Origin: Neobacillus drentensis
Lineage (GTDB): Bacteria > Bacillota > Bacilli > Bacillales > Cytobacillaceae
NCBI RefSeq assembly: GCF_021560175.1
Contig: NZ_CP091110.1
Coordinates: 1,602,001-1,666,000, forward strand
Direction: 5' to 3'
Length of the DNA: 64,000 nucleotides
A program made the translations under genes and the position numbers. The notes under the pieces are model-generated. The model did not search any database. It was not told where the DNA came from and saw nothing but the letters and a program-made list of their open reading frames with translations. Shown piece by piece: positions 1-8,715 of the stretch. Numbering within the stretch: position 1 is the stretch's first letter; each line of letters begins with the position of its first letter.

Positions 1-600
1 ACCGAATATCTTGATATTCTCCTCCTTCATCGTCCTGATCCATTAATGGAACCTGCTGAGGTAGCAGAAGCATTTGAAGAACTCCACACGAGCGGGAAGG
101 TTAGATATTTTGGAGTTTCCAATCATAATCCTGCTCAGGTAGAACTATTGCAAAAGTACACTTCACATAAGTTAGTTGTGAATCAACTACAGTTGAGTAT
201 TGCCCATACACCAATAATTGATTCAGGGGTTACCCTTAACATGAAGGTGGACCAAGCGATTAACCGCGACATGAGTGTTTTGGAGTATTGCCGTTTAAAC
301 GACATTACCATCCAGGCCTGGTCGCCTTACCAGCATGGCTTCTTTGGCGGGTCTTTTTTAGGTGATTTAGAGCACTATCCGGAGCTGAACGAGGTAGTCG
401 ACAGTATCGCCGCAAAATATGGTGTGACCAATACAGCCATTGCGACGGCATGGATCACACGGCACCCGGCTAACATTCAGGTGGTGCTTGGAACAACTAA
501 AATTGAACGCCTCAAAGACGCGTGTCAAGGCTCTGATATTCGATTAACAAGAGAAGAATGGTATCAGATATATAAAGCTGCAGGCAATATGATCCCATAA
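1..600 (+). CDS. Aldo/keto reductase, 3' part (YdhF-like)
   Basis: The frame is open from the first base of the window, so the gene starts upstream and about 199 C-terminal residues are present. The visible N-terminal stretch reads YLDILLLHRPDP, the strand and catalytic-site region of NAD(P)H-dependent aldo/keto reductases. GKVRYFGVSNHNPAQ and, near the C-terminus, VVLGTTKIERLKDA are typical of the TIM-barrel end and cofactor-binding loop. It probably reduces aldehydes or ketones in the cytoplasm; the substrate cannot be read. The first internal methionine (base 46) is not the start, because family sequence continues upstream of it. Confidence 0.9.
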   Translation, partial: TEYLDILLLHRPDPLMEPAEVAEAFEELHTSGKVRYFGVSNHNPAQVELLQKYTSHKLVVNQLQLSIAHTPIIDSGVTLNMKVDQAINRDMSVLEYCRLNDITIQAWSPYQHGFFGGSFLGDLEHYPELNEVVDSIAAKYGVTNTAIATAWITRHPANIQVVLGTTKIERLKDACQGSDIRLTREEWYQIYKAAGNMIP

Positions 601-613
601 GTTATAGGAACAG

Positions 614-643
614 AAAACGGGCTGAATCATTTCAGCCCGTTTT
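614..643. terminator. Bidirectional rho-independent terminator
   Basis: Perfect 13-bp arms (AAAACGGGCTGAA and its complement) enclose a 4-nt loop, with A/T runs on both sides. It sits between the convergent aldo/keto reductase and CNNM-type genes and can serve both. Confidence 0.85.
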
Positions 644-661
644 GAATGGAATCATCTTTTT

Positions 662-1993
662 CTAAGAAACCGATTTTTGGTGGAGTGGGGATGCTAGTTG
701 AACTAGCTTTTTAATCTCAATGAATAAAATATGATGTTCTTCCATTTCCTTAATTTTAAATAAGTAGCCGTCATATTCTATGAAGTCATCCATTGTAGCA
801 TCAAATTTCTCTGACAAGAACCAGCCGCCAATCGTATCTAAATCTTTATTTGAGATGGAAGTGCCTAAAATATCGTTTACTGTTTCAATTAGTACTTTAC
901 CACTGACAATATAGTGCTCATTGGCTAATTTACGTACATCAGGAACCTCGTCACTATCAAATTCATCTCGAATATCACCGACAATCTCTTCGACAATATC
1001 TTCTACTGTCACCAGGCCAGATGTACCTCCAAACTCATCAATAAGGATCGCCATATGGGTCCTATCCTTTTGCATTTTTAATAATAAGTGTTGAATAGGA
1101 ATGGTTTCAATAACAGAGATGACCGGTTTAATGAAATAGGATAGAGGTTTTTTCTCTGCCCAGTTCGTATCCAATTTAGTAGTTAAAATATCCTTGATAT
1201 TAATTATCCCAATTATATTATCTTTATCCCCATTCATGACAGGGTAGCGTGTATATTTTTGTTCCTTAATTAACGAGAGAATGTCATCACGATGATCATC
1301 GACAGATATACTAACCATTTCTGTTCTAGGTACCATAATTTCTTTGGCAATCCGATTATTAAAATCAAATACATTCGTAACATAGGTTAATTCCGATTCA
1401 TTAATTTCTCCGCTTTGATAACTTTCTGAAAGAATAATTCTCAATTCTTCCTCTGTGTGTGCTAACTCATTTTCAGACACAGGTTTTAAACCGAATAAGC
1501 CAACCAATAATCTAGACGAAGTATTTAATATCCAAATGAACGGATAAAATATTTTATAAAACCAGATCAACGGATTAGCAAAGAGAAGCGTAATGGTTTC
1601 TGATTTTTGAATGGCAAAAGATTTCGGAGCTAATTCGCCCACGACTACATTGATAAAGGTAACAAGAATAAATGCTAACACGATAGATAAGAGATGTGTT
1701 ACAGCACTATTTATGTGTAGTAAGGTAAGGAGTGGATGTAACAACTTAGAAACGGTTGGCTCTCCTAGCCATCCAAGTCCCAGTGCTGTGACCGTTATTC
1801 CGAGCTGACAAGCAGATAGATATTCATCTAAATGGGTAACGACTTGTTTAGCAGCTCTGGCTCCTTTTTTTCCTTCATTTAAAAGTTGATCAATACGTGT
1901 GCCTCGTACTTTAACAATTGCAAACTCTACAGCCACAAAGAAGGCTGTAAGGGCAATAAAAATGGCGATGATGATCAGGTTAACTATTTCCAA
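662..1993 (-). CDS. CNNM/CorC-HlyC family membrane protein (hemolysin-like)
   Basis: 443 residues with the full family layout: an N-terminal DUF21 membrane domain (about residues 1-190, several hydrophobic helices, motif [19 protein letters not shown]), a paired CBS region (about 205-335, with VPRTEMVSI and [22 protein letters not shown]) and a C-terminal CorC/HlyC domain. Related Bacillus and Staphylococcus proteins (YhdP, MpfA) act in magnesium efflux or homeostasis; the 'hemolysin' name is historical. The only in-frame start is TTG, with a modest AAGG site upstream. It is transcribed alone from a promoter flanked by two palindromes (see that entry), which suggests repressor control. Confidence 0.9.
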   Translation of the reverse strand: MEIVNLIIIAIFIALTAFFVAVEFAIVKVRGTRIDQLLNEGKKGARAAKQVVTHLDEYLSACQLGITVTALGLGWLGEPTVSKLLHPLLTLLHINSAVTHLLSIVLAFILVTFINVVVGELAPKSFAIQKSETITLLFANPLIWFYKIFYPFIWILNTSSRLLVGLFGLKPVSENELAHTEEELRIILSESYQSGEINESELTYVTNVFDFNNRIAKEIMVPRTEMVSISVDDHRDDILSLIKEQKYTRYPVMNGDKDNIIGIINIKDILTTKLDTNWAEKKPLSYFIKPVISVIETIPIQHLLLKMQKDRTHMAILIDEFGGTSGLVTVEDIVEEIVGDIRDEFDSDEVPDVRKLANEHYIVSGKVLIETVNDILGTSISNKDLDTIGGWFLSEKFDATMDDFIEYDGYLFKIKEMEEHHILFIEIKKLVQLASPLHQKSVS

Positions 1994-2052
1994 ATGTATA
2001 GCCTTAAGAGTAAGGCCTACACCTCCAGTCTAAATCTATTAAACATAAAAAA

Positions 2053-2125
2053 TGAACATTAGTTCAATTATGACATATTGTCATCTTGTTTGTCAACAAA
2101 ACATGAACAGTGGTTCATGTTTTGT
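2053..2125 (-). promoter_or_regulatory. Promoter bracketed by two TGAAC-N4-GTTCA palindromes
   Basis: On the minus strand TTGACA (2091-2096) and CATAAT (2067-2072), 18 nt apart, form a sigma-A-like promoter for the CNNM gene. A 30-bp palindrome with perfect 13-bp arms (2096-2125) touches the -35 box. A second perfect palindrome, TGAAC-ATTA-GTTCA (2053-2066), abuts the -10 box. Both share the core TGAAC-N4-GTTCA. This looks like a two-operator repressor site, perhaps for a TetR-type protein; the regulator is not in the window. Confidence 0.7.
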
Positions 2126-2609
2126 GCCCAGTGTAATAGAAAACCTTTAAACGGGTTAGTCTCGTAATTTTTTAAATTCCGGGCAGATTTAAACTCACAA
2201 TCCCTTATTTTTGGTAAAAATCTTATAGAAGAATATTAATTTTCAAATTTTTAATTCATCATTTGACAAAAAGGATTTAGAACAGTGAACGATGATTATT
2301 GTCGAAAACTCAAGTAGAAAATAAAATATTTCGACAAATTTCATCAGGATATGGAAGCTGGCAAAACCTTCTCATTTAAAAAGATCTTATATCTAAAGGT
2401 TTGTTTATCACGAATAGTAATGGGGGACTGGAAAAATTAGAAAAACGAAGAAAAATGTCGATAAGGAAGGGTTTACAAAATAGTATTTTCCTACAATAAT
2501 CGTAGTTATATCAATATTCTATTAATAAGTTGATTACTTCTAAGGCTTACGGCGTTATTAAAAGGAATAATTGCTAGGTTACTATAATTTCTTAGGAGGT
2601 ATCTTTATT
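2126..2609. other. Long intergenic region ahead of PHA locus 1, with Spo0A-box-like repeats
   Basis: No gene is seen in this AT-rich stretch. It carries an inverted repeat, TTGTCGAAA (2299-2307) and TTTCGACAA (2329-2337), each arm containing a perfect match to the Spo0A box TGTCGAA, and a 6/7 match at 2456-2462. A TACAAT -10-like element lies near 2491-2496, without a convincing -35. The acyl-CoA ligase ribosome binding site is TAGGAGGT at about 2593. Confidence 0.5.
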
Positions 2610-4235
2610 ATGGTTTATCAGCAAAAGCCGTGGTTAAAAATCTATGATTCAAGGATCGATGAGCATGTGTTAATTGAACACCCATCCCTCTATGATTTTT
2701 TACAAGGATCCGTTACTCAATATCATGATAAACCAGCCTTCACCTTTTACGGAAAGGTTTGGAGTTTTACTGACACCAAGGTGGTTACAGACCAATTTGC
2801 TGCAGGCCTATATAAGGAAGGCTTTCAAAAAGGTGATCGCGTAGCCATTATGCTTCCAAATTCCCCACACTATATTTTTAGCTTATTTGGGATTTTTCGA
2901 CTGGGCGGAATAGCAGTTCAGTTAAATCCTATGTACGTAGAAAGAGAAATCGAACATGTTTTAACTGATTCAGGTGCACAGTATATCGTTGTTCTAGATA
3001 CTCTATACAATAAAGTTAAAAAAGTCCAACCAAAAACAAGTTTGAAAAAAATGATTGTGGTCAGCCTTGGGTGCGAGAGAGTAGATCTTGCTGAGGGGGA
3101 CCAATACTTCGACGAATTCCTCCATGAATATATAAACATCCCTGAAGTACATATTGAACGTGAAAATGATGTTGCATTGCTCCAATATACTGGCGGCACA
3201 ACTGGCCCTTCTAAGGGAGTCATGCTTACTCATCTTAATCTACTAGCCAACTTTAATCAGGTTTGTGATTTTGCTTATAAAACCTGTAAGAAGCCGGATG
3301 ACTTTAAAATGATTACGGTTCTTCCTATGTTTCATGTTTATGGACTGTCCAGTACGGCCCTTTGCGGGATACGAGAAGGGGCCAACCAGATTATATTGCC
3401 GCGGTTTGATCCTAAGGAAGTAATGGAAACAGTAAAACGTGAAAAACCTTTTCAAATGTCTGGAGTTCCAACGATGTATTTTGCTTTAAACAGCCAGCCG
3501 GGTTTGGAAGAATGTGGTTTTGATCAATTGTATTATATAAGCTGCGGAGGGGCGCCGCTGCCTGTGGAAGCAGCTAAATTATTTGAAAAGAGAACTGGGG
3601 TAAAATTGCTGGATGGGTACGGTCTTTCTGAATCGGCACCAACGGCTATTTTCAGTCCACCGTTTGTTCCTAGAAAATACGGAAGCGTTGGAATTCCTGT
3701 CCAAAGTACAATTGCTAAGATCGTTATTCAACAGGACGGAAAATATGTTGATGCACCTGTAGGAGTTGAGGGGGAACTAGTCATCAAAGGCCCTCAGGTG
3801 ATGAAGGGTTATTGGAACCGTCCACAAGATACTGAGGAGACAATAAAGGAGGGCTGGTTGTATACTGGTGACATCGCCATGATGGATGAGGAAGGCTATT
3901 TTTATATTATTGACCGTAAAAAGGATATGATTATTGCGAGCGGATACAATGTATATCCTAGTGAAATTGAAGACGTCCTTTATCAGCATGAGGCTGTTGA
4001 AGAGGCCCTCGTAATTGGAGTTCCAGACACATACCGTGGTGAAACTGTAAAGGCTTATGTAAAGCTAAAAGGAGGATTTTCTGCAACGGAAGAGGAAATT
4101 AAACAATTTGGAAGGGAAAATCTCGCGCCCTACAAAGCACCAAAAGAAGTGGAAATCCGTTCGGACCTGCCGAAATCTTCCGTCGGAAAACTCCTTAGAA
4201 GAGTTTTACGGGAACAAGAACTATTAAAAGTATAA
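2610..4235 (+). CDS. AMP-forming acyl-CoA synthetase (FadD/LcfA-like)
   Basis: 541 residues from the ATG preceded by TAGGAGGT at 9 nt; an upstream in-frame TTG (2571) lacks a ribosome binding site. It carries the ANL superfamily signatures: P-loop YTGGTTGPSKG, YGLSES, YTGDIAMMDEEGYFYIIDR, GYNVYPSEIE and the C-terminal catalytic lysine in PKSSVGKLLRR. It should activate a fatty or hydroxy acid to its CoA thioester using ATP. It heads a same-strand run with the SDR and phaR/phaC genes (gap to the SDR 24 nt), so its likely role is to supply acyl-CoA precursors for polymer synthesis. Chain-length preference cannot be read. Confidence 0.9.
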   Translation: MVYQQKPWLKIYDSRIDEHVLIEHPSLYDFLQGSVTQYHDKPAFTFYGKVWSFTDTKVVTDQFAAGLYKEGFQKGDRVAIMLPNSPHYIFSLFGIFRLGGIAVQLNPMYVEREIEHVLTDSGAQYIVVLDTLYNKVKKVQPKTSLKKMIVVSLGCERVDLAEGDQYFDEFLHEYINIPEVHIERENDVALLQYTGGTTGPSKGVMLTHLNLLANFNQVCDFAYKTCKKPDDFKMITVLPMFHVYGLSSTALCGIREGANQIILPRFDPKEVMETVKREKPFQMSGVPTMYFALNSQPGLEECGFDQLYYISCGGAPLPVEAAKLFEKRTGVKLLDGYGLSESAPTAIFSPPFVPRKYGSVGIPVQSTIAKIVIQQDGKYVDAPVGVEGELVIKGPQVMKGYWNRPQDTEETIKEGWLYTGDIAMMDEEGYFYIIDRKKDMIIASGYNVYPSEIEDVLYQHEAVEEALVIGVPDTYRGETVKAYVKLKGGFSATEEEIKQFGRENLAPYKAPKEVEIRSDLPKSSVGKLLRRVLREQELLKV

Positions 4236-4259
4236 GAATACTAGAGAGAAGGGGACCTG

Positions 4260-5039
4260 ATGAATATTCAAGAGCTTTTTAGTTTAAAAGGAAAAACAGC
4301 AATTGTAACCGGCGGCGGAAGAGGACTGGGCCAGCAAATTGCCACGGCATACGCAGAAGCAGGAGCAAATATCGTTATTTGTTCTAGAAATTTAGATGCC
4401 TGCAAACAATTTACCGAAGCACTAAAGGAAAAGGGAGTTCAAGCCTTAGCCTTCAAATGTGATGTCTCTGACCCTGGAGATATTCATCATGTCGTGGACG
4501 AGACTCTTAAGGAATTTGGACAAATTGATATTTTAGTTAATAACAGTGGGACGAGCTGGGGGGCACCGGCATTAGAAATGCCTGAAGATAAATGGGATAA
4601 GGTGATGGATATTAACCTTAAGGGTGTTTTCTTATTTTCTCAAGCTGTAGGAAAAATTATGGTCAAGCAAAAGTCCGGGAAAATTATTAATATTGCATCC
4701 ATTGCTGGTGTAGGCGGGCAAGACCCATTGGTGATGGATGCGATTGGCTATTCTGCAAGTAAGGGTGCGGTTATCACCTTGACTAAGGACCTAGCGGTAA
4801 AACTTGCGCCTTATAATGTCCATGTAAATGCCATTGCCCCAGGTTTCTTTCCAACTAAAATGGCAAAGGCTATCCTTGATTATTCTGGACAGAAAATACT
4901 CGAGCGGACTCCTGCAGGACGTTTTGGTTCAGATGACGACATGAAGGGTCCGGCATTGTTTTTAGCCTCAGATGCGTCTAATTATGTATATGGTCATATT
5001 TTAGTCGTGGATGGGGGAACCACTGCAGCTGTCCAATAA
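4260..5039 (+). CDS. Short-chain dehydrogenase/reductase of PHA locus 1
   Basis: 259 residues, a classical SDR: cofactor motif TGGGRGLG near the N-terminus, NNSG, catalytic Ser in INIASIAG and the YSASK Tyr/Lys pair. The C-terminus reads GHILVVDGGTT. Such proteins are annotated as 3-oxoacyl-ACP or acetoacetyl-CoA reductases. Because the usual phaB is missing between phaR and phaC here, this enzyme may make the (R)-3-hydroxyacyl-CoA monomer; that is inference from position. The start ATG follows AGAAGGGGA. The next gene begins 34 nt downstream. Confidence 0.85.
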   Translation: MNIQELFSLKGKTAIVTGGGRGLGQQIATAYAEAGANIVICSRNLDACKQFTEALKEKGVQALAFKCDVSDPGDIHHVVDETLKEFGQIDILVNNSGTSWGAPALEMPEDKWDKVMDINLKGVFLFSQAVGKIMVKQKSGKIINIASIAGVGGQDPLVMDAIGYSASKGAVITLTKDLAVKLAPYNVHVNAIAPGFFPTKMAKAILDYSGQKILERTPAGRFGSDDDMKGPALFLASDASNYVYGHILVVDGGTTAAVQ

Positions 5040-5073
5040 TTTTTCCAATAGGCAGGAATAGAAGAGGTCAAAC

Positions 5074-5523
5074 ATGAATTCTAAACAGCAAGATACCATT
5101 CAATTTTATAAACAAATCGAAGCAGAGATAAATAAAAGAATTCATGCTCGTACCAATTCCCGAGCCTTTACAAAAGCAGTTGGCAAGGCATTGGATTCAC
5201 ATCTTCGAGAAGTAAGGATCTATAAGCGATTAACTACCAGATGGCTAAATCGTAGGAATCTTGCCACTAAAGATGAATTTGCTGCCCTTGCAAATAGAAA
5301 GATAGAGGTAGTGGAGGAGATTGATTCTTTGGATGAATCTATTTATCAGATTATTAACCTGCAAAAGGCAAACCAACAAAAACTGACAATGGTTCGAGAA
5401 TCACTGGAAGAATGGTCCACTTTTTTAAATAGTGATGTAACCGATCAACGCAGCCATCCTGTTAAAACATTAGAAAATGAACTACAGGAATTAAAGAAAC
5501 TATTTGAAATGGATATTTATTAA
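5074..5523 (+). CDS. Small coiled-coil protein resembling PhaR, PHA locus 1
   Basis: 149 residues, charged and helical, with no signal peptide or membrane segment. The middle (NLATKDEFAALANRK, then EEIDSLDESIYQI) lines up with the conserved PhaR segment of the gene two positions downstream (NLPTKNDVTNVANLTLQAEE, then EALEEQIWDLQ). I therefore read it as a shortened member of the PhaR/PhaE coiled-coil group or a granule-associated helper. It lacks a counterpart in the second PHA locus. The start ATG follows GAGGTC. No established function is known to me. Confidence 0.6.
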   Translation: MNSKQQDTIQFYKQIEAEINKRIHARTNSRAFTKAVGKALDSHLREVRIYKRLTTRWLNRRNLATKDEFAALANRKIEVVEEIDSLDESIYQIINLQKANQQKLTMVRESLEEWSTFLNSDVTDQRSHPVKTLENELQELKKLFEMDIY

Positions 5524-5537
5524 GGAGGAAATATATT

Positions 5538-6134
5538 ATGAGCGAAACTAATCAAAAAGTACTGGAAAATCAAGGAACAGAGGAATTAGAAAAGGAGCTT
5601 TCGAGTCTTGACTTATTATGGAAACTTGGTTTTGATGAATTAGACGAATGGGCTGAAAAGTTTAATAAACAAGATGAGCGTTTCTTAGAGGCAGTAAGGA
5701 ACTACGTTGAAAAGGCTAAGAAAAATCAGGAAAATGTAATAACTGTTGCGGCCCAATTTGGTTTGGAGTTAAAGGAATGGGAACAGTCAACACGTGAAGA
5801 ACTCTTAATGACTACTACAACGCTGCAAAGTTTCTTCCCTGTTAAATCTTATGAGGAAATCAATCAAGTAGTGGAAGATATTCAGAACAAATCAGCTCAA
5901 CTATTAATTACCCCTGTCCAAAAATTAACAACTGGCCAGATTCAGGCACTTGATAAGCTTTTAGAAACAGTAGAACAGTATATCTCAATGAGGAAAAAGG
6001 GACGCGAAAAATATCTCGAGAGTGTAAAGAAAACAACGAATGTCCTTTATGAAAATCAAAAATTATTTGTTGACGTCTTTACGAAACAGGTTAAATCAGC
6101 CATATTACCTTTTCAAAAATATTTGAAAAAGTAA
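5538..6134 (+). CDS. Phasin-like PHA granule protein, copy 1
   Basis: 198 residues, highly charged, predicted all-helical, with no signal peptide. It is a clear paralogue of the protein at 23583: both share SSLDLLW, ELDEWA, a TREE(L/F)LM-(T/S)TT segment, SFFPVKSYEEIN / HFFPLRSYEDIN and a RKKGREKYLESVK-type C-terminal part. The C-terminal half also resembles the PhaP-like protein at 27357 (LTPV, then a Y-R-R-VK pattern). Both copies lie immediately upstream of phaR, which supports a granule-surface or synthase-partner role. A strong AAGGAGGAAA site precedes the ATG. Confidence 0.65.
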   Translation: MSETNQKVLENQGTEELEKELSSLDLLWKLGFDELDEWAEKFNKQDERFLEAVRNYVEKAKKNQENVITVAAQFGLELKEWEQSTREELLMTTTTLQSFFPVKSYEEINQVVEDIQNKSAQLLITPVQKLTTGQIQALDKLLETVEQYISMRKKGREKYLESVKKTTNVLYENQKLFVDVFTKQVKSAILPFQKYLKK

Positions 6135-6168
6135 AAGAATAGACAAAAATAATTAGAGGTGAAGGTAG

Positions 6169-6732
6169 ATGTCTGATAAAAAAAACTACGATCCATATGA
6201 ATCCCTTCATAAATTTAGTTTATTGTGGGAAAAACAGATTAACGATTTTATCTTTCTATTAACCAATAATAAAGACTTTGTAAAAATGTCGCACAGAGGG
6301 ACTGACTTGCATTCGCGCTATCTTGAAACATTTAAAAAGAATCAAGAAGCATTAGCGAGTGTCCTTAATTTACCAACAAAAAATGATGTTACCAATGTGG
6401 CTAACCTAACCCTTCAAGCGGAAGAAAAAATGGAAGCCTTAGAGGAGCAAATTTGGGATTTACAGGATTCTGTAAAGTCACAAAATAAAGAGATTGAGAG
6501 TGTTGTCGAAGTATCCAAAGAAATCATTAAACTCACCAAGCAATTAAAGACGGAATTAGTTAAGACGAAAAAAGAACTGGCAGATACAAAGGGCCTGCAT
6601 GCCGAACTGCAGGAATTGAAATTTGAATTATTAAAACTGAATGATTTTAAACAGGAATTCGAGACGATTAAAGAGTTGATAAAAGATAAGTCTACCGAAC
6701 CTGTGTTAACAGGTACAGCTTCAGGAAACTAA
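6169..6732 (+). CDS. phaR: PHA synthase subunit PhaR, copy 1
   Basis: 187 residues, beginning NYDPYESLHKFSLLWEKQIN, as in Bacillus PhaR proteins. NLPTKNDVTNVANLTLQAEE is followed by a long coiled coil to the C-terminus. PhaR is the non-catalytic partner of the class IV synthase PhaC and is needed for its activity in B. megaterium. It lies 21 nt upstream of phaC. Unlike the described phaRBC operons there is no reductase gene between the two. The ATG follows GAGGTGAAGG. Confidence 0.85.
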   Translation: MSDKKNYDPYESLHKFSLLWEKQINDFIFLLTNNKDFVKMSHRGTDLHSRYLETFKKNQEALASVLNLPTKNDVTNVANLTLQAEEKMEALEEQIWDLQDSVKSQNKEIESVVEVSKEIIKLTKQLKTELVKTKKELADTKGLHAELQELKFELLKLNDFKQEFETIKELIKDKSTEPVLTGTASGN

Positions 6733-6753
6733 CAGAAGGGGGAGAAAACTACA

Positions 6754-7821
6754 TTGGCAGCAGAATCACCTTTGACAGAGTTCATGCCTGACTTGGATTA
6801 TGAAAAGGAAAGGCAGCGCTGGGCTAACGTCTTTAAGATTCTAAGTGAACCCGAGCCCAAAATTGGCCATACTCCTAGGAACGAAGTGTGGAGAAAAAAT
6901 AAATCAGTATTATGGCATTATCCAGCACAACAAAAAAAATATGAAATTCCCTTATTTTTCGTTTATTCCTTGTTTAATAAACCATACATTTTAGATATCG
7001 CCCCTAAAGCTAGTGTCATTGAGGGACTTACGAAAATGGGCTATGAAGTGTATTTATTAGATTGGGGTTCCCCAGGGTATGAAGACAAGCAGATGGGGAT
7101 TGACACCTACATTGAGAAATATTTACGGACAGCGGTTAAGCGGGCAATTCGTCATTCAGGCGCTAAGCAAATTACGCTAATCGGCTATTGCTTAGGCGGG
7201 ACAATTGCTTCCATTTATGCGTCAATTGCAGATGAGCCAATCAAGAATCTCATTGTAGCGACCGTTCCAATTGATTTTCAGCCATTTATGGGACCTGATA
7301 AGTGGGCAGAAGGGCTTAGAGACGGGGATATTAATATCGAACGCTTTATTGATACTTATGGGAATATTCCTCCTAAATTAGTGGAAGGTATGTTCCGCGC
7401 AATCGGTGCACCGATTTATTTTACTAATTATACAACGCTGCTGCATCGAGCACATGATTCCAAATATGTTGATAAGTGGCGCAGGATGAATAAATGGACA
7501 CTTGATCAAGTTCCATTTGCGGGCGAAGCGTACCGTCAATTGGCAACTGACCTCTTTAAAGAGAATAAGCTCATTAACGGAGGAATGATGGTTGGCAATA
7601 AAGTTGTAGACTTAAAAAATATAAAGGCTAATCTGTTCGTCGTTTCCGGTTCACGGGATAATTTAATTCTTGAAGAGCAAAGTAAGCCGATCATGGATTT
7701 AGCCTCTAGTAAGGATAAATCCTATATCACGGTTGAAGCTGGTCATGTCAGCTTGGCTTTATCGGGTTTGTTTGCAAAAATAGTCCATCAATGGGCTTCA
7801 AGCCGTTCAAATCCGCTTTAA
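6754..7821 (+). CDS. phaC: Class IV PHA synthase catalytic subunit PhaC, copy 1
   Basis: 355 residues, the usual length for class IV (PhaR-dependent) synthases. An alpha/beta hydrolase fold carries the modified lipase box GYCLGG with nucleophile Cys146, Asp302 in SGSRDN and His331 in EAGHVSL, plus the family segment DWGSPGYED. It polymerises (R)-3-hydroxyacyl-CoA at the granule surface with PhaR. The start is TTG, placed after AGAAGGGGGAG. It ends a same-strand run that starts with the acyl-CoA ligase and faces a convergent hydrolase. By eye roughly half its positions match the second PhaC in this window. Confidence 0.95.
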   Translation: MAAESPLTEFMPDLDYEKERQRWANVFKILSEPEPKIGHTPRNEVWRKNKSVLWHYPAQQKKYEIPLFFVYSLFNKPYILDIAPKASVIEGLTKMGYEVYLLDWGSPGYEDKQMGIDTYIEKYLRTAVKRAIRHSGAKQITLIGYCLGGTIASIYASIADEPIKNLIVATVPIDFQPFMGPDKWAEGLRDGDINIERFIDTYGNIPPKLVEGMFRAIGAPIYFTNYTTLLHRAHDSKYVDKWRRMNKWTLDQVPFAGEAYRQLATDLFKENKLINGGMMVGNKVVDLKNIKANLFVVSGSRDNLILEEQSKPIMDLASSKDKSYITVEAGHVSLALSGLFAKIVHQWASSRSNPL

Positions 7822-7898
7822 AAATTAGTCATAATTTCGGGTACAAGTAAATATATAAAAGGTATAGGCAAGGGGAGGAGGATGTATTTCCCCCTCCT

Positions 7899-8678
7899 TC
7901 AACTTGCAGTTTTGTGCTTGTTTAAAAAGCTTCTAAGTGTTTTATTAAAGCTTTCTTTCGCCTCGAGCTTAGCAATGTGCCCGGTATTTCTGAAGATCAC
8001 AAATTCAGAGTGAGGAATTTGTTTATGCATCAGCAGCTGTACCCAGACAGGAATGACGGAATCATATTGTCCGCCAATGATTAAGGTTGGAACCTTAATC
8101 TTAGGAAGTAAAGTTAAATTATTTACTTCTAGGCATGCTTCCATCGATTTAAAATAATATTCTCTATTCGGGCGGTAAAATTGATTGAATTTCTCGAAAT
8201 TATCTTTGTTCCATGAATAGAGGCAAATTTTTGCGGCCGTTTCTCTTAGTACATCCGGTGATTTATTTGCTGCATGTGCTTTCCGATATTTTAAAAAGAG
8301 TTTACCGAGTGTTTCAGGCGCATAGTGAAAAGTACTAACCAGCATTAAGGAACGGCACATTTCAGGGGCTTGGCGGTAGATTTCTTGGGCTACCATTCCA
8401 CCCATTGACAGGCCACAGATGTGTGCGCTTTTAATCCTGAGACCGTTTAATAGGCTAATGATATCCTCGGCAAAGTGTTTTATTGAAATCTCACCAGGAT
8501 TTTGATATTCACCATGACCACGTAAATCAGGTATGATTAAATCATACTGATCGGCAAATTCAAACTGGTTTGACCAGCCCTCTTTTACTTCTCCAAGGCC
8601 ATGAATAAAGACTAGTGGTTCACCCTCCCCAAATCGCAAATAAGGAATTTTGGAGCCGCCAATAAAAAGTTCTCCCAA
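7899..8678 (-). CDS. Alpha/beta hydrolase beside PHA locus 1 (possible depolymerase)
   Basis: 259 residues with oxyanion strand HGLGEVKEGW, PDLRGHGE, nucleophile elbow GLSMGG, acid residue in GGQYDSVIPVW and catalytic His in NTGHIAKLEA. No signal peptide is seen, so it is cytoplasmic. It is convergent with phaC, and a paralogue occupies the same place next to the second phaC, which argues for a job in PHA turnover such as an intracellular depolymerase or oligomer hydrolase. That is inference; general esterase activity is the alternative. The start is TTG, 7 nt after AGGAGG. A cre-like site lies about 50 nt upstream. Confidence 0.75.
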   Translation of the reverse strand: MGELFIGGSKIPYLRFGEGEPLVFIHGLGEVKEGWSNQFEFADQYDLIIPDLRGHGEYQNPGEISIKHFAEDIISLLNGLRIKSAHICGLSMGGMVAQEIYRQAPEMCRSLMLVSTFHYAPETLGKLFLKYRKAHAANKSPDVLRETAAKICLYSWNKDNFEKFNQFYRPNREYYFKSMEACLEVNNLTLLPKIKVPTLIIGGQYDSVIPVWVQLLMHKQIPHSEFVIFRNTGHIAKLEAKESFNKTLRSFLNKHKTAS

Positions 8679-8715
8679 TGTTGTTCCTCCTAAGTGTTTT
8701 TATAAACATATGTTG

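Noticed and set aside
2341..2400. Sigma-54 type promoter (CTGGCAAAACC) upstream of PHA locus 1
   Set aside because: The -12 GC element is missing, so it does not meet the TGGCAC-N5-TTGC pattern.
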